Source: Lampris incognitus (lineage: Eukaryota; Chordata; Actinopteri; Lampriformes; Lampridae). Taken from it: DNA of 64,000 bases. The DNA is taken from positions 93,965,058 to 94,029,057 of the forward strand of contig NC_079213.1 of assembly GCF_029633865.1 (NCBI RefSeq), read 5' to 3'. Below the pieces are notes generated by a model. It did no database searches. It saw nothing but the letters and a program-made list of their open reading frames with translations, and was not told the origin of the DNA. Positions 1 through 11,602 of this stretch are shown piece after piece (position 1 is the first letter of the stretch; each line of letters begins with the position of its first letter). The position numbers and the translations under genes were made by a program.

Positions 1-93
1 GTTTGCATGTTCTCCCCGTGTCTGTGTGGGTTTCCTCCGGGTGCTCCGGTTTCTTCCAACAATCCAAAGAATGTAGGTCAGGTGAATCGGTCC

Positions 94-149
<56 letters not shown>

Positions 150-285
150 CCCTGTGTGATGGCCTGGCGGCCTGTCCAGGCTGTCTCCCCGCCTGCCGCC
201 CAGTGACTGCTGGGATAGGCTCCAGCATCCCCGCGGCCCTGAGAGCAGGATAAGCGGTTCGGGTAATGGATGGATAGAAGGATGG
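1..285 (+). repeat. Dispersed fish repeat (SINE-like, GGAT-tailed) with embedded TG array
   Basis: Plus-strand copy, cut by the window start. It holds the body CATGTTCTCCCCGTGTCTG, then GGCGGCCTGTCCAGG and CTCCAGCATCCCCGCGGC, and ends in GGATAAGCGG plus an ATGGATGG-type tail. The same unit recurs at 826-948, 18365-18680, 51196-51535, 61371-61500 and 61562-61745. The copy at 51196-51535 carries a tRNA-like head and a target-site duplication, so the family is a retroposed SINE, or a SINE sharing a LINE tail. GATG-type tails are known from Rex3/RTE elements; that family link is inference. Confidence 0.75.
99..148. repeat. (TG)25 microsatellite
   Basis: Uninterrupted TG dinucleotide array inside the dispersed repeat. 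It appears to have grown from the short CTAGGTGTG segment of the repeat body. Confidence 0.95.
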
Positions 286-825
286 ATGTTTTTACACACT
301 GGAATCTCTCCAGACTTAACTGGGTGATACGCCATTACTTTTTCCCAACATGAAGCACAACATGGGTCTTAATCCGCTTCAACACAAATATATGTAGCAT
401 ATATTTAGTTTCTCCTTTTGCTCTTAACGTTGGTGTCTTCGGTTCTGAACTATTTAAAAAAAACTTGTTTTTTTTCTGCAGCTGACAGTTGTGCAGAAAA
501 GTGTACTGTGGTATTGTAGAGCTCAGTGGTTGGGCATTGCACAAACACTGCTCATGTTAGGGACTTGTTTTTACATAGAATATGTCAACCAAATGGTGTA
601 CATTAAAATGTTACTCGCATTCATCTATGACAGATAAATTCAAACCAGTAGGGTGGCATAGAGAGCACAGGTTCAAGCATCCATGACAGTAATCTCCCCT
701 ACTGTAGAGTCCCTTCAGCAAGGCACTGAAAACCCACCAGCTCCGATGGTGGTGCTCTGTGGCGAATGTTGACCTCCCTGTGAGACTTTCTCATAATATC
801 ATCGATGAGATTAATATAATAGATG
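286..825. other. Non-coding stretch, no gene seen
   Basis: AT-rich DNA with no convincing coding frame. The 650-780 part has wording seen in degenerate fish SINEs (for example CAGCAAGGCACTGAAAACCC), but I could not define its ends. Confidence 0.5.
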
Positions 826-948
826 ATATTCATTATCCAAACCGCTTATCCTTACTCAGGGTCGTGGGGATGCTGGAGCCTACCCCAGCAATCATTGGGC
901 AACAGGTGGGGAGACACCCTGGACAAGCCGCCAGTCCATCACAGGGCA
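826..948 (-). repeat. Fragment of the GGAT-tailed dispersed repeat
   Basis: Reverse-oriented partial copy: CATTATCCAAACCGCTTATCC, then GGGATGCTGGAGCC, then GGGGAGACACCCTGGACA, then CCAGTCCATCACAGGG. It matches the body of the copies at 1-285 and 51196-51535 and lacks the tRNA-like head. Confidence 0.7.
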
Positions 949-1254
949 ACGAAATAGCGAAATGGCATGAAATACACACCAAGATATGGATAGGTCTGCA
1001 CAGCTTCCAGCTCCTTAAAAGGAGTTAGCTAAGGCACTTTGGGACCGTGTGAAAGTTAACCTGCAGGGTTACTGTACCTGCACACCGCAACACAACACAC
1101 ATGCACACACACACCACAACCCCCCCTGCCTCAGACAGCAGAGACTAGACAGCTCCCGTGTTCGTCCCAGTGGTTGGGCTGTCTGACTGGCTGTGTCAGA
1201 TTCTGTTTACGCCTCATGTGCTTACCCAGCCATCTCAGACAGCCTGTGCCAGCA

Positions 1255-1362
<108 letters not shown>

Positions 1363-1527
1363 CATAGACAGACACAAAGAGATAAGGTTTCAAGTTATAA
1401 AAGTTTAATTTGTATTTTACTGTCCATACAAAATTTATTTGCATTCATTTTCTGCTTTCAACATCTATGTGACTAATGTGCATTGCAATGGGTAGAGGGA
1501 AATTCGAGAGAGTGAGAGCGAAAGAGG

Positions 1528-1568
<41 letters not shown>
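1528..1568. repeat. (GACA)n microsatellite
   Basis: About ten copies of the tetranucleotide GACA, followed directly by an impure GA-rich stretch to about 1590. Confidence 0.95.
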
Positions 1569-1569
<1 letters not shown>

Positions 1570-1932
1570 GAGAAGAGAGAGAGAGAGAAAGGATAGGAAA
1601 CAGACTGGTGTTTGCTTACACATCATGCTACCATGGCAGGAAAGGAGAGAGTGGAGAAGTAGGGAGAGCTATGTGCACGTGAAAGAGACAGAGTATGTGT
1701 CTGGCAGCCATGTCTCAGACGGTTTACTGTTGTTTGGATGAGTCCCTGCTCCGACCGCGTACACATCTTTACAGTCTTGACAGGGTTCTAGTTCAAATAA
1801 AGAAACGTGGGTTTAATAGCCCTGGTACTTTTTCTTTCAGCCAAAAAAAAAACCTCAATTATCAGAGTATGTTAATCCTAAAATTGCCTGAATCAGCGCA
1901 GGCAGAATAATAGACGCCTACTCGCTTATCTG

Positions 1933-1941
<9 letters not shown>

Positions 1942-2012
<71 letters not shown>
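1942..2012. repeat. (CA)n microsatellite with CG-rich edge
   Basis: CA array preceded by alternating CGCGCG at 1934-1942, a purine-pyrimidine alternating tract. Confidence 0.95.
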
Positions 2013-2014
<2 letters not shown>

Positions 2015-2118
2015 GAAGTGATCCACAGCCGCAGTCCCACCTAGGAATTCAGCTTCGTGCCTTCAACATGGCAGCCAGTAGTCTGAGGTGACTGATGTGG
2101 TTTGAGCCACCTAATGAG

Positions 2119-2127
2119 TACACACAC

Positions 2128-2158
<31 letters not shown>

Positions 2159-2180
2159 CATACATACACACACACACACA
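2119..2180. repeat. Compound (CA)n/(CATA)n microsatellite
   Basis: CA repeats interrupted twice by CATACATA-type units. Confidence 0.9.
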
Positions 2181-2453
2181 GGGGAAAAAAGACACAAAAC
2201 AGGCGCACAAACATTCATTCCATTGCTCGTGTGGTTACACACACACCAGACGTCTGTCTATCTGCTCTGCTTCAATATTTTCGCACTAACGAACACATAA
2301 AAACATATATCTTCCAGCTCAATCCCCTAAACTTCAACGAGCGAATCAAATTAGTTAATGTACTCTGAAAAGTGGAGCGTTGATTGCCAGGATGGCTGAA
2401 TATTTTAAAACCTTTGTTTAACCAACATATGGTTTTGCCGAGTTTGCGTCCTG

Positions 2454-2457
<4 letters not shown>

Positions 2458-2534
<77 letters not shown>
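2458..2534. repeat. (CA)n microsatellite at the left border of the nested elements
   Basis: CA array abutting the left end of the Gmr1-like LTR at 2536. CACA also follows the element's right end at 18090. The target-site duplication may therefore have fallen in CA-rich DNA and cannot be read unambiguously. Confidence 0.93.
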
Positions 2535-2535
<1 letters not shown>

Positions 2536-2536
<1 letters not shown>

Positions 2537-2658
2537 GTTAGAAGTGATGGGGTTATATTTGCCTTTTTTCCCTTCTTCATTGTCTTACATACTTGAACTG
2601 GTTTTCATTGAGAACTAACTGGAGGCGTGATTAAGCAGCGGTTATATGATGACGTCAC
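2536..2658 (+). mobile_element. 5' LTR of the Gmr1-like element, left part
   Basis: Starts TGTTAGAAGTGATGGG and aligns along its whole length with the first 115 bp of the 3' LTR at 17581. It stops at GACGTCAC, where the DNA transposon begins. The LTR resumes at 12021. Confidence 0.9.
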
Positions 2659-2793
2659 ATGCCCCTTTTCCGTAGCACGAGAAAGAGTAAGCTGTATGGC
2701 GAATTCGCGTCTTAAGCTATGACGTAGGCACGTCCCTGTTGCGTAGGCGCGCGCGCGCGAATTTGCTTCCGGCTCCATCGACTTGTTGACAAT

Positions 2794-5753
2794 ATGCCTC
2801 ACTGCTGTGTCCCCCTTTGTTTAAATCGATCAGAGAGTAAAACTGAGACCAAACTGTCTTTCTATCGCTTTCCTCCGAAAGACAAAGATAAGAAGAGGTG
2901 GCTGCAGTTAATACGGTAAATTGCTATTGAAGAAATGCATTGAAAATCGAAGTTTGGCGCCGACTTTTGTGCTAAGTGCAGACTAACTACCCTGCACTGC
3001 AGACTAGCTACTACCGGTAGCTACCCTCTTGTTACCGAAATCCACGTTACATACTAGACAGGTATTTAGATTTTTAGCTAATTCAACAAGCGAGGATCAA
3101 TATATGTGCTTTTCCATATGTTTTTCTGCTCAATAAGGCTTTAATCAGAGTGTAGTGGAGGGTAAACAAGCATCGGTTAGCCACTTATGTTGTTACTACT
3201 ACAACCCTGTCTGTGAAGACATACAGTTACTGTAAGCAAGCATTATGTCAGCTACACACTCGGAAAACTGCATTATTCTATGCATTGTTAGCCCATGATT
3301 ATCTAAAACGAGATGATGCATCTCAAGGGGATTATCATTAAAGAGACTTGGAGTAAATGCATGAATAAGCAGGGGTGCATAACGTTAGATAGTCCCGGTG
3401 AATGTGCTGTTTCTGCCTGTTTTGTTACAGTAGTTTCACTTCTGACTTTTCCCATATAAATCAAACAATGAAACTTCATATCTACAAAAAATAATGTTTC
3501 TGTAGGGAGACTGACATCTAATTCTAAAGCCTTACTATGTAACCTTTCCTTTATGAAAAGGCTATGAAAAGGCTATAATATTTGCCCCCCCCCCCAAAAA
3601 AATCTGTATTGTATAGTATGTGAATACAATATAACTTGCCCAATCTGTATGGTAGACTGTTTGTATAATATCATTATACAATCTTTACAGTAGAGTATGT
3701 TAACACAATAGAAATTGTGTTTTAAATAATTGATGGTTAAAGTGGCATTCTTTAACTTTTTTTGATAAAAAATAAAATTGATTTTGGTCACAATTTACCA
3801 CTATCTTTCACTGAAGGAGGTAACAGAGGACTGATTTAGCCTATTTCCCATTCACAAATCCTTCACCATCTGTTACAATGCCCATGTTTGTGACTGTGTC
3901 TAACCAGACACAGACACAAAAATGGGCATTGTAGCAGATGCTGAAGATTTCATGAATGGGAAATAGGCTGAATTAGTAGTGTTACCTCCTTCAGTGAAAG
4001 ATAGTGGTAAATCTTGACCAAAATCAACTTTATTTTTTATCGAAAAAAGTTAAAGAATGCCACTTTAATTGTTCAAATCCAGGGCAGACGATAAGTTACA
4101 ATGCAGCTTCAAGTTTTCATTGCCAATCATTTCTAAATCTCTCATTCTTTTTTTTTTTACAGGCGTGATGGCTTTACACCAAGCCCCTGCTCAAGGGTGT
4201 GCAGTTGGCATTTTCCAAATGGCAAAGCTGCTGGCCCATCACGTTTTGCTTGGAACGAGGGGAAGACTTTCCCAGGCCACCTCAGCCTTCCACACAAGAA
4301 GAGAAAAACAGTACCACTCCCTCCCAGTGGTGAAGAAGGGACAAATGAACTTGAATTACAAAATTCAGACATTGCAACCGCAGAGCCCCCTAGTACTTCA
4401 GACAACCCAACCGCAGAGACCCCTAGTACTTCAGACAACCCAACCGCAGACACCCCTAGTCCTTCAGACAACCCAACCGCAGACACCCCTAGTACTTCAG
4501 ACAACCCAACCGCAGACACCCCTAATACTTCAGACAACCCAACCGCAGACACCCCTGGTACTTCAGACAACCCAACCGCAGACACCCCTAGTACTTCAGA
4601 CAACCCAACCGCAGACACCCCTAATACTTCAGACAACCCAACCGCAGACACCCCTGGTACTTCAGACAACCCAACCGCAGACACCCCTAGTACTTCAGAC
4701 AACCCAACCGCAGACACCCCTAATACTTCAGACAACCCAACCGCAGACACCCCTCGTACTTCAGACAACCCTTTTAACAGTGTTGCGCTGCTAGAGATAG
4801 AGGTTGACATGTTGAGAAGAGAGAATGAAAAATTGAAAAGAGAATTGGAGAAACAAAAACAGACCTTTTCCTTCAGCCAAATATCTTCCAATCGTGTCAA
4901 AGTAAAATATTTCACTGGCTTACCAGATGTTGCTACCGTCCTGGTTTTGGAAGCACTCTTATCTAAGTTTGAGCTACAATATCATTCGAATTGGACAGTC
5001 CAGTCTATGCCACTAGTCGATCAGTTGCTACTGACTTTGATGAAGCTCAAACTTAATTCTGGTCATGAAGACCTTGCAACCAGGTTTAATTGCAGTACAG
5101 CCACAGTTACCAACATTTTTATCACCATTGTCAGTGCCCTGTATGACATTTTATATGTTGGTATGCTTGAGAACAACATCCCCTCCATAAAGAAGAACCA
5201 GGCATCGTTGCCAGAGTGTTTCCGTCCGTTTCCTAACTGTAGGATTGTGCTCGATTGCACAGAGTTAGCAGTCTCCAGGACAGAGAGGCTTGACAAACAG
5301 AATCATTTATGGAGCCAGTACAAAAAACGGACCACACACAAAGCCTTAATAGGTGTGGCTCCTAATGGAGTGATAACATTTGTCAGTGACTATTATGGTG
5401 GAAGTGCCTCAGACAAGGCTATTACATTAGATTCTGGAGTTCTCAATCATCTACGCCCAGGAGACATGGTGATGGCAGATAAAGGCTTCACAATCCGGGA
5501 CATCTTGCCAGAAGGGGTTTCACTCAACATCCCATCTTTCCTTGTTAATGGACAGTTCACACAAGAAGAAGTTAAGAAAAACAAACTCATATCCAGTGCT
5601 AGGATTCATGTGGAGCGCTCCATTCAGAGGTTGAAATTGTTCAACATTTTGGACAATATCCCATATCAGTTCACTAAAAACATAAACAAAATACTGAAAG
5701 TGTGCGTGTGTCTTACCAACCTACAAACACCAATTCTTCGGGAAATAGCATGA
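2794..5753 (+). CDS. THAP-domain DDE transposase (DDE_Tnp_4), two exons
   Basis: Exon 1 is 2794-2915 (ending ATACG before GTAAAT) and exon 2 is 4163-5753 (after a T-rich acceptor ending ACAG). They splice in phase to 570 codons with no stop. Residues 1-90 form a THAP zinc finger: MPHCCVPLC at the start, RWLQLIR, then VCSWHF giving the Cys-x2-His. Residues about 115-245 are a tandem 11-residue repeat (NPTADTPSTSD type). Residues 250-275 look like a coiled coil, 280-370 an HTH_Tnp_4-like region, and the rest is the DDE fold, with D405 (VLDCTE), D480 (ADKGF) and E525 (HVERSIQR) all present. It would bind the transposon ends through THAP and cut and join DNA. The complete frame suggests recent activity or selection. 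A domesticated gene is possible, but the flanking inverted repeats argue for a transposon. Confidence 0.85.
3741..4064. mobile_element. Palindromic TTAA-flanked MITE in the transposase intron
   Basis: A 324-bp foldback element. Its two halves are close reverse complements, starting AGTGGCATTCTTTAAC and ending with the complement. It is flanked on both sides by TTAA (3737-3740 and 4065-4068), the duplication made by piggyBac-type transposases. The loop lies near 3900. It has no coding capacity. Confidence 0.88.
4378..4770 (+). repeat. 33-bp coding minisatellite in the transposase
   Basis: About twelve tandem 33-bp units (CAACCGCAGACACCCCTAGT type) that keep the reading frame. They encode an acidic, Pro/Thr/Ser-rich linker of 11-residue repeats between the THAP finger and the DDE region. 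A three-unit higher-order pattern (AGT, AAT, GGT variants) is visible, which suggests recent expansion in blocks. Confidence 0.93.
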
Positions 5754-5861
5754 AATGACTTGAATAAATGTAAGCAGAATCAGATTCATGTATTTATACT
5801 TTTAATAAACTAATACTGAATTAAGAACACTGCTTGATTTTTTTAATCAAAACACATTTGT

Positions 5862-6034
5862 AACAAAATGCATAGTGCAAAAACTAATGTCACTGTAAAA
5901 AGTATAAAGTGCAAAACATCAACATTGGTAACAAAATGCATAGTGCAAAAACTACTGTCAACGTAAAATGTATAAAGTGCAAAACATCAACATTGGTAAC
6001 AAAATGCATAGTGCAAAAACTACTGTCAACGTAA
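5862..6034. repeat. 73-bp tandem repeat, about 2.4 copies
   Basis: The unit begins ACAAAATGCATAGTGCAAAA and ends CATCAACATTGGTA. It lies just past the transposase stop, in the space where a second transposon gene would be expected. Confidence 0.85.
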
Positions 6035-6994
6035 AGAAGAGGATCACCATATGATGAATACAACATTTAAATATGCAAATTTGCATATTTAAATGATAAT
6101 GATGTACCGTGCATGTTCACATCATGTATACTTTACATTACTTAACCACTTATCCAACCCATATGTTTGGACAGAGTCCTTCAGGGCTCTAACTAAGTGT
6201 CTTGTGTTTTATGTTATTATGTTATGCTCTCCTCGAACCATCACCTTAACGTGGTGGAGAGGTTTGAGTGACCACATGAATCCCGAGAGCTATGTTGTCT
6301 GTAGCCTTGCGCTACTGTAGGGTCACACATGGCAAACTGGTCTAGGAGGGAACAGACTAAGAATGGTTCAAGAGCTGTGAGGAGTTGTGCCCCACAGTCC
6401 TTAAATACGCACAAACGTTTAAATTTGATTAATTTGATTAATTAAATTTAATTAAAACCCTTGGCAAACTCGTCTGAGGATGACTAAATGAATGCTGGGG
6501 TTCATGTGGTTAAGACCATTCTTCTAATATTACATGTTTCCAAACATTTTGGACAAAATAGAACATTTTACATCAAGGTGCCCAGAGATTTCCTGGTGCC
6601 CAGCTGACCTGTATCCAACGTGGCCTATAACGTTAATAAGAAACAGATCGTAGCACACATGGTAGCCCTAAAATGGCTGTGATCTTACATGTAAGTCTAT
6701 ATTTCATTAATTCCTAATATGTATTTTAAATTCATTAAACCTTTACAGCGTTACAGTATGTACGATCATAGCCATTCTGGAGCTAGACACATGAAAAGCT
6801 AGCCTTGGATCCAAGAACGTCAGAGTTATTTTAACAAGTCAAACGTCGGAAAACAATTATCTACCGACAAAATAAAGCACTGGCAGTCTTTATCCAAGGC
6901 TTATGAATCGCCAGTAAACGTGGGATATAACATCAGAAGCCAGAATACCCAACATTACCAAGCTAACGCTAGCTAACCCTGTTAGCTCACTCAC
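6035..6994. other. Non-coding interior of the DNA transposon
   Basis: No open frame of note. 6229-6400 (CTCGAACCATCACCTTAACG, then GGTGGAGAGGTTTG, then GGCAAACTGGTCTAGG) matches wording I associate with a dispersed fish LINE fragment. The remainder is AT-rich. The further exons of the minus-strand SWIM/YqaJ-like gene should lie here and were not found. Confidence 0.5.
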
Positions 6995-7171
6995 CTCAAC
7001 CTGATAAACTTTCTGTTTCATGGAAGCCTGTACCTTGCCTTTTATAATGCCCCCTGAAACATTTACGTTCACAACTCTATCTGAATTGAAAGCATTGAGA
7101 CCCTTTTTCACCCTGAGAGGTTCGTCTTTAAAAAAAGACGTTAATGTAAATATATTTACGGGTTCAGACAT
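6995..7171 (-). pseudogene. First exon of a SWIM/YqaJ nuclease-like gene, rest missing
   Basis: Minus-strand frame of 59 codons from ATG at 7171 (MSEPVNIFTLTSFFKDEPL) to a consensus donor, GAG before GTGAGT, at 6995. The text resembles the N-terminus of fish proteins that combine a SWIM zinc finger with a YqaJ-type nuclease; this is recognition from memory. The segment ending GKVQASMKQKVYQVEV fits the strand before the SWIM finger. No downstream exon is visible between 5754 and 6994, so the gene appears truncated. Its position facing the transposase suits the second gene of an ISL2EU transposon. Confidence 0.5.
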
Positions 7172-7276
7172 ATTGTTTTGAGTGGAAAATAATGCAGTGA
7201 GATTCCCCAAGGCACCGGAAGTATAACTCCGCCCACACGTGACGTCGCGTCGTGCGTCGTGACGTCGTGCTTAAGA

Positions 7277-7424
7277 GCCGAATTAGTAGAAGAGATGGCC
7301 AAGAATGGGTTCACTCGAACGCAAGAACAAATTATCAACAAGTTGAAAAAACTTAAGAAGGACTACCGAGACGATAAAAAAGAGTTGTCCAAAAGTGGAG
7401 CTGGACGACGTAATAATATGATGC
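7277..7424 (+). pseudogene. Myb/SANT-like fragment, split by the young LTR element
   Basis: Plus-strand frame reading AELVEEMAKNGFTRTQEQI, then KKLKKDYRDDKKEL and GAGRRNNMM. This is the second half of a Myb/SANT (Myb_DNA-bind_4) domain of the type found in the DNA-binding partner gene of Harbinger transposons and in some host genes. The first half is not present upstream. The LTR element inserted after 7424. The frame continues for only a few codons after 11814, so this is a remnant. Confidence 0.5.
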
Positions 7425-7628
7425 TGTAGTGGTTATGGGGCTACATAATTCCCCTTATTGAGCTAGTAGGAACGTTAGTTTACAGCTGCTGTTTCCTCGG
7501 TTCGGGTTTACAGTGACACACTTCCGCTGCGCGGGTTTTTTGTTGTTGTAATGGTGGAAGGAATAAATGGTGCACGTTGTGTAGCCGAAAGAGAAAGTTG
7601 TCACGACTCCTGCTTGAGCTCCTCTACA
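7425..7628 (+). mobile_element. 5' LTR of the CsRn1-like element
   Basis: 204 bp, TG to CA ends, almost identical to 11603-11809. AATAAATGG near 7564 is a candidate polyadenylation signal. Confidence 0.92.
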
Positions 7629-7629
7629 C

Positions 7630-7644
7630 TGGTGACCCCGACGT
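7630..7644 (+). promoter_or_regulatory. Primer-binding site, tryptophan-tRNA type
   Basis: TGGTGACCCCGACGT directly follows the 5' LTR. It matches the first 15 bases of the tRNA-Trp primer site known from Rous sarcoma virus and used by CsRn1-clade elements. Confidence 0.8.
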
Positions 7645-8228
7645 TTGTCTCTTGGTAGTTATCAGAGACAATCTTTCGAACGAACATGGTTGACGAAATC
7701 AACGCGGTTTCTCTCAAATTGCCAGAGTTCTGGGAGTCGGCAACGACATGGTTCGCCCAGGCGGAAGCGCAGTTTGCTATCCGCAAAATAACGGATGATG
7801 CTACTAAATACTACTATGTGGTATCGGCGCTCGGGTGTTCGACTGCAACTAGAGTGGTGAGTCTCCTTACAAATCCTCCGGCGATAGACAAATGCAAGGG
7901 GCTCAAAGACCACCTCTTGAAGATTTTTGAACTTTCCGACGCCGAGAGGGCCCACCGTCTCTTTTCTCTGCAAGGCTTGGGTGACAGCAAGCCATCCGAG
8001 CTCATGGACAAAATGCTGAATCTGCTGGGACCGGCGCACACACCTGATTTCCTCTTTGTCCAACTGTTTCTGCGACGACTGCCTGATCAGGTGCGGACCG
8101 CTTTGGCTAACACCAGCATTACCGATTGCCGCAAGCTAGCTGAAGAAGCTGACAAGTTCTTCCTGGCCAGCCAACAGCAGCACTGCGCGTCCGCGCTCAC
8201 CCCTGCCCACCCCCACACGCCACCACCT

Positions 8229-8421
8229 GGTGAAGTAATACTTGGGGTAGTATTGGTCGAGGATCAATGACCACACCGGGTTATAGAACTCAGGTTTAAT
8301 CGTGGCTCAGTAGGCAGACGTAATAACCATACATGGTAGTGGTGTAACCATAATAACAGTCCGAGTAGTACATAACACCTAGTGTAGTTCCAGTGGATAT
8401 ACATGGCGTTATATCACTACA
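8229..8421. mobile_element. Probable solo LTR inserted in the CsRn1-like element
   Basis: A 193-bp insert with TG and CA ends, flanked by the 5-bp duplication CCTGG (8224-8228 and 8422-8426). It has no coding content. Its parent family is not represented elsewhere in the window and its orientation is unknown. Confidence 0.7.
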
Positions 8422-11400
8422 CCTGGTGACTCCATGGAGGTCGCCGCGGCAACCCCCGGTCGGCCTGTGCTTTTACCATGCAAAGTTCGGGGCCAAGGCG
8501 AAAAAGTGCACCTCCCCGTGCAATTTCAGCTCGTCGGGAAACGCCAAGGCCGGCGCTCACTAGTGGCCATGGGCGTCGGCGTGGAGGACAACAGGCTACT
8601 TTTCCTGCGAGACTCCATCTCAGGGTGGCGTTTCCTATGTGACACTGGGGCGCAGAGGAGTGTCGTACCTGCATAGAGTGTGGACGCCATGTTGGGCGCT
8701 CACGGCCCTCCCATGAAAGCTGCTAACAGCAGCTCTATCCGTACGTACGGCACGAGGCACATTGACATGTGTTTTAACGGACAGCGGTTCAGCTGGGATT
8801 TTGTCACCGCCGACGTGGCATTTCCCCTCCTCGGTGCAGATTTTCTTTGTGCTCATGGGCTGCTGGTGGACGTCAGGAATCGACGCCTGATTGACGCCGT
8901 CACCTTCGCTTCACACGCGTGTGCACTCAGCGATACAGGCTCCGTCAGGCTGTCCAGCATGCTCTCCAATGAGGACGTGTTTCTCCATCTTCTCTCCGAG
9001 TTCCCTGACCTCACTCAGCCCACATTCTCGTCATCTACGACCAAACATGGGGTTGAGCACCACATCGTCACCACCGGCCCGCCGGTGCACGCCCGAGCTC
9101 GGCGGCTCGACCCGACCAAGCTCTCTGTCGCCAAGGCGGAGTTTGAGAACATGGAGCGCCTCGGCATCATCCGTCGCTCCAGCAGCCCATGGGCTTCACC
9201 CCTCCACATAGTGCCTAAGCCTGGCGGTGGGTGGCGTCCATGTGGTGACTACCGTCGGCTCAATGATGCAACAACACCGGACTGCTGCCCGGTCCCTCAT
9301 ATTCAAGATTTCTCCGCCCACCTGGCTGGGAAAGTGATCTTTAACGAGGTGGACCTCGTCCGTGGATACCACCAGGTGCCCGTCCATCCCGCTGATGTCC
9401 CCAAAACGGCTGTGACAACTCCGTTCGGACTGTTCGAGTTCCTGCGCATGCCGTTTGGGCTTAAGAACGCCGCGCAGTCCTTCCAAAGCCTCATGGACTC
9501 AGTGTTGCAGGATCTGCCTTTCCTCTTTGTGTACCTGGATGACATCCTGGTCGCTAGCACCTCCGTGTCCGAGCACTTGTCCCACCTCAGAGCCCTTTTT
9601 GAGAGACTCAGCCTGCACGGGTTGATAGTTAACCCGGCCAAATGCCAGTTTGGTCTGAGCACCATCGACTTCCTGGGCCACCAGGTCACCAAGGACGGGG
9701 CGACCCCCTTCCATCTAAGGTGGAGGCCGTAGTAGATTTTCCACGCCCACACACGGCCCGGTCCCTCCGGGAGTTCATTGGCATGGTGTCCTTCTACCAC
9801 CGGTTTATCCCCCGGGCTGCCGATCTCCTCCGCCCCCTATATGAGCCTCTGAAGGGCACAGCCCCCAAACACACTGTGGACTGGTCTGCAGAGAAGGACA
9901 CGGCTTTTAAGGATGTGAAGGCCGCCCTGGCTGGCGCGGCGATGCTGGCACACCCTGTGTCTGAAGCGCCCATTGCCATCATGACGGATGCTTCGGACTA
10001 CGCTGTCGGCGCGGTTTACGAGCAGTGGGTGAGCGGTGCGTGGCAGCCGCTTGCCTTCTTCAGCCGGCAGTTGAACCTGAGAGAGCGCAAATACAGCACC
10101 TTTGATCGTGAGCTGCTTGGCCTTTTCCTCGCTGTTAGGCACTTTCGTTTCCTACTGGAGGGCCGTCAGTTCACGGCTTTCGTCGATCACAAACCGCTGG
10201 TGCTCGCTATGGCCAAGGTGGCAGAGCCATGGTCAGCCCGCCAGCAGCGACAGTTGGCCTACATCTCAGAGTTTACCACCAACGTGAGGCATGTCGCTGG
10301 GAAGTCCAACCCGGTCGCTGACTGTCTCTCTCGGGCCATTGCTGGTGCCGCCCATTTGGGACTCGACTACAGCCAGATGGCGGCTGACCAGGCCACCGAC
10401 CCAGGAGTGCAGGCATGCGGGACCACGCTCCTGTGCGACGTCTCTACGGGTCAGCCCCGACCAGTCGTTCCGACTGCTTGGAGGCGACAGGTCTTCGACG
10501 CAGTCCATGGGCTGTCTCACCCTGGCAGAAAGCCTTCACAGAGGTTGGTGGCGGCAAAGTTTGTCTGGCATGGACTCAAAAAGGATGTGAGGGACTGGGC
10601 TGACACCTGTGTGGCGTGCCAACGCTCCAAAGTGCCCCTGATACCTTTCACGGTACCTGAGAGGAGGTTCGACCACGTGAATGTGGACCTGGTAGGCCCC
10701 CTACCCCCCTCCCGTGGTTTCACATACCTGCTCACCATGGTCGACAGGACCACGCGATGGCCAGAGGCCGTCCCGCTTTCGTCCACGGCACCCCATCTGA
10801 CCTCTCCTCGGACAGAGGGCCGCAATTCACGTCAGCGCTCTGGGAGGAGATCGCCGCGGGTTTAGGGGTGAGGCTCCATCGCACCACAGCATATCACCCT
10901 CAGGCGAATGGATTGGTCGAGAGGTTCCATCGCTCGATGAAGGCCGCATTGCGGGCTACCCTCAAGGACGACCGCTGGGTCGACAAACTGCCTTGGGTCA
11001 TGCTTGGGCTCAGGACGGCTCCCAAGGAGGACCTCCAGTCCTCATCCGCCGAACTGGTCTACGGACAGCCACTTCGGGTCCTGGGGGATTTCCTTCCCAT
11101 CGCCACAGCTCCCTGGTCCGCCAGATGCCAACAGACTGCGCTGCAGGAGGAAGCCAGGGCTTTTGCACCGGTCCCCACTTCTCAGCATGGCGGCTCTCAG
11201 TCCTATGTCCCCACGGAGCTGCGGTCGGCGGAATATGTTTTCATCCGTCACGACGCGCACCGCGGTCCCCTGCAGCCGCCCTACGACGGCCCATTTTGGG
11301 TACGAGACACTGGAGATAAGCACTTTGTGGTGGAGGTTGGCAGCAGGCTGGAGCGGGTTTCTGTGGACCGCCTCAAGCCTGCTCACCTGGACTTAGACCG

Positions 11401-11602
11401 CCCTGTGGTCTTGCCCTGCCCCCACGGCGGGGGCGCCCCCCGGCTCTGCCCCCCTCCCCCGGCGAGCCGCCCCCTGCTTCCCCAGCCCCTCCCTTTCCCC
11501 GGTCCAGCCCCAGCTCCTGTTCAGCGGAGCCGTTGGGGCAGAGAGATCTGCCCCCCTCGCCACACTGACTTTTCGTATTAAGGCGAATTCTGGGGGGATG
11601 TG

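Noticed and set aside
4378-4770. Regular repeats that could suggest a CRISPR array
   Set aside because: The units are directly tandem with no spacers, in frame, inside a transposase exon of an animal genome.
4157-4915. Minus-strand frame of 252 codons opposite the transposase
   Set aside because: It is a shadow of the 33-bp repeat (units of 33 stay open in several frames). The plus frame carries the real domains.
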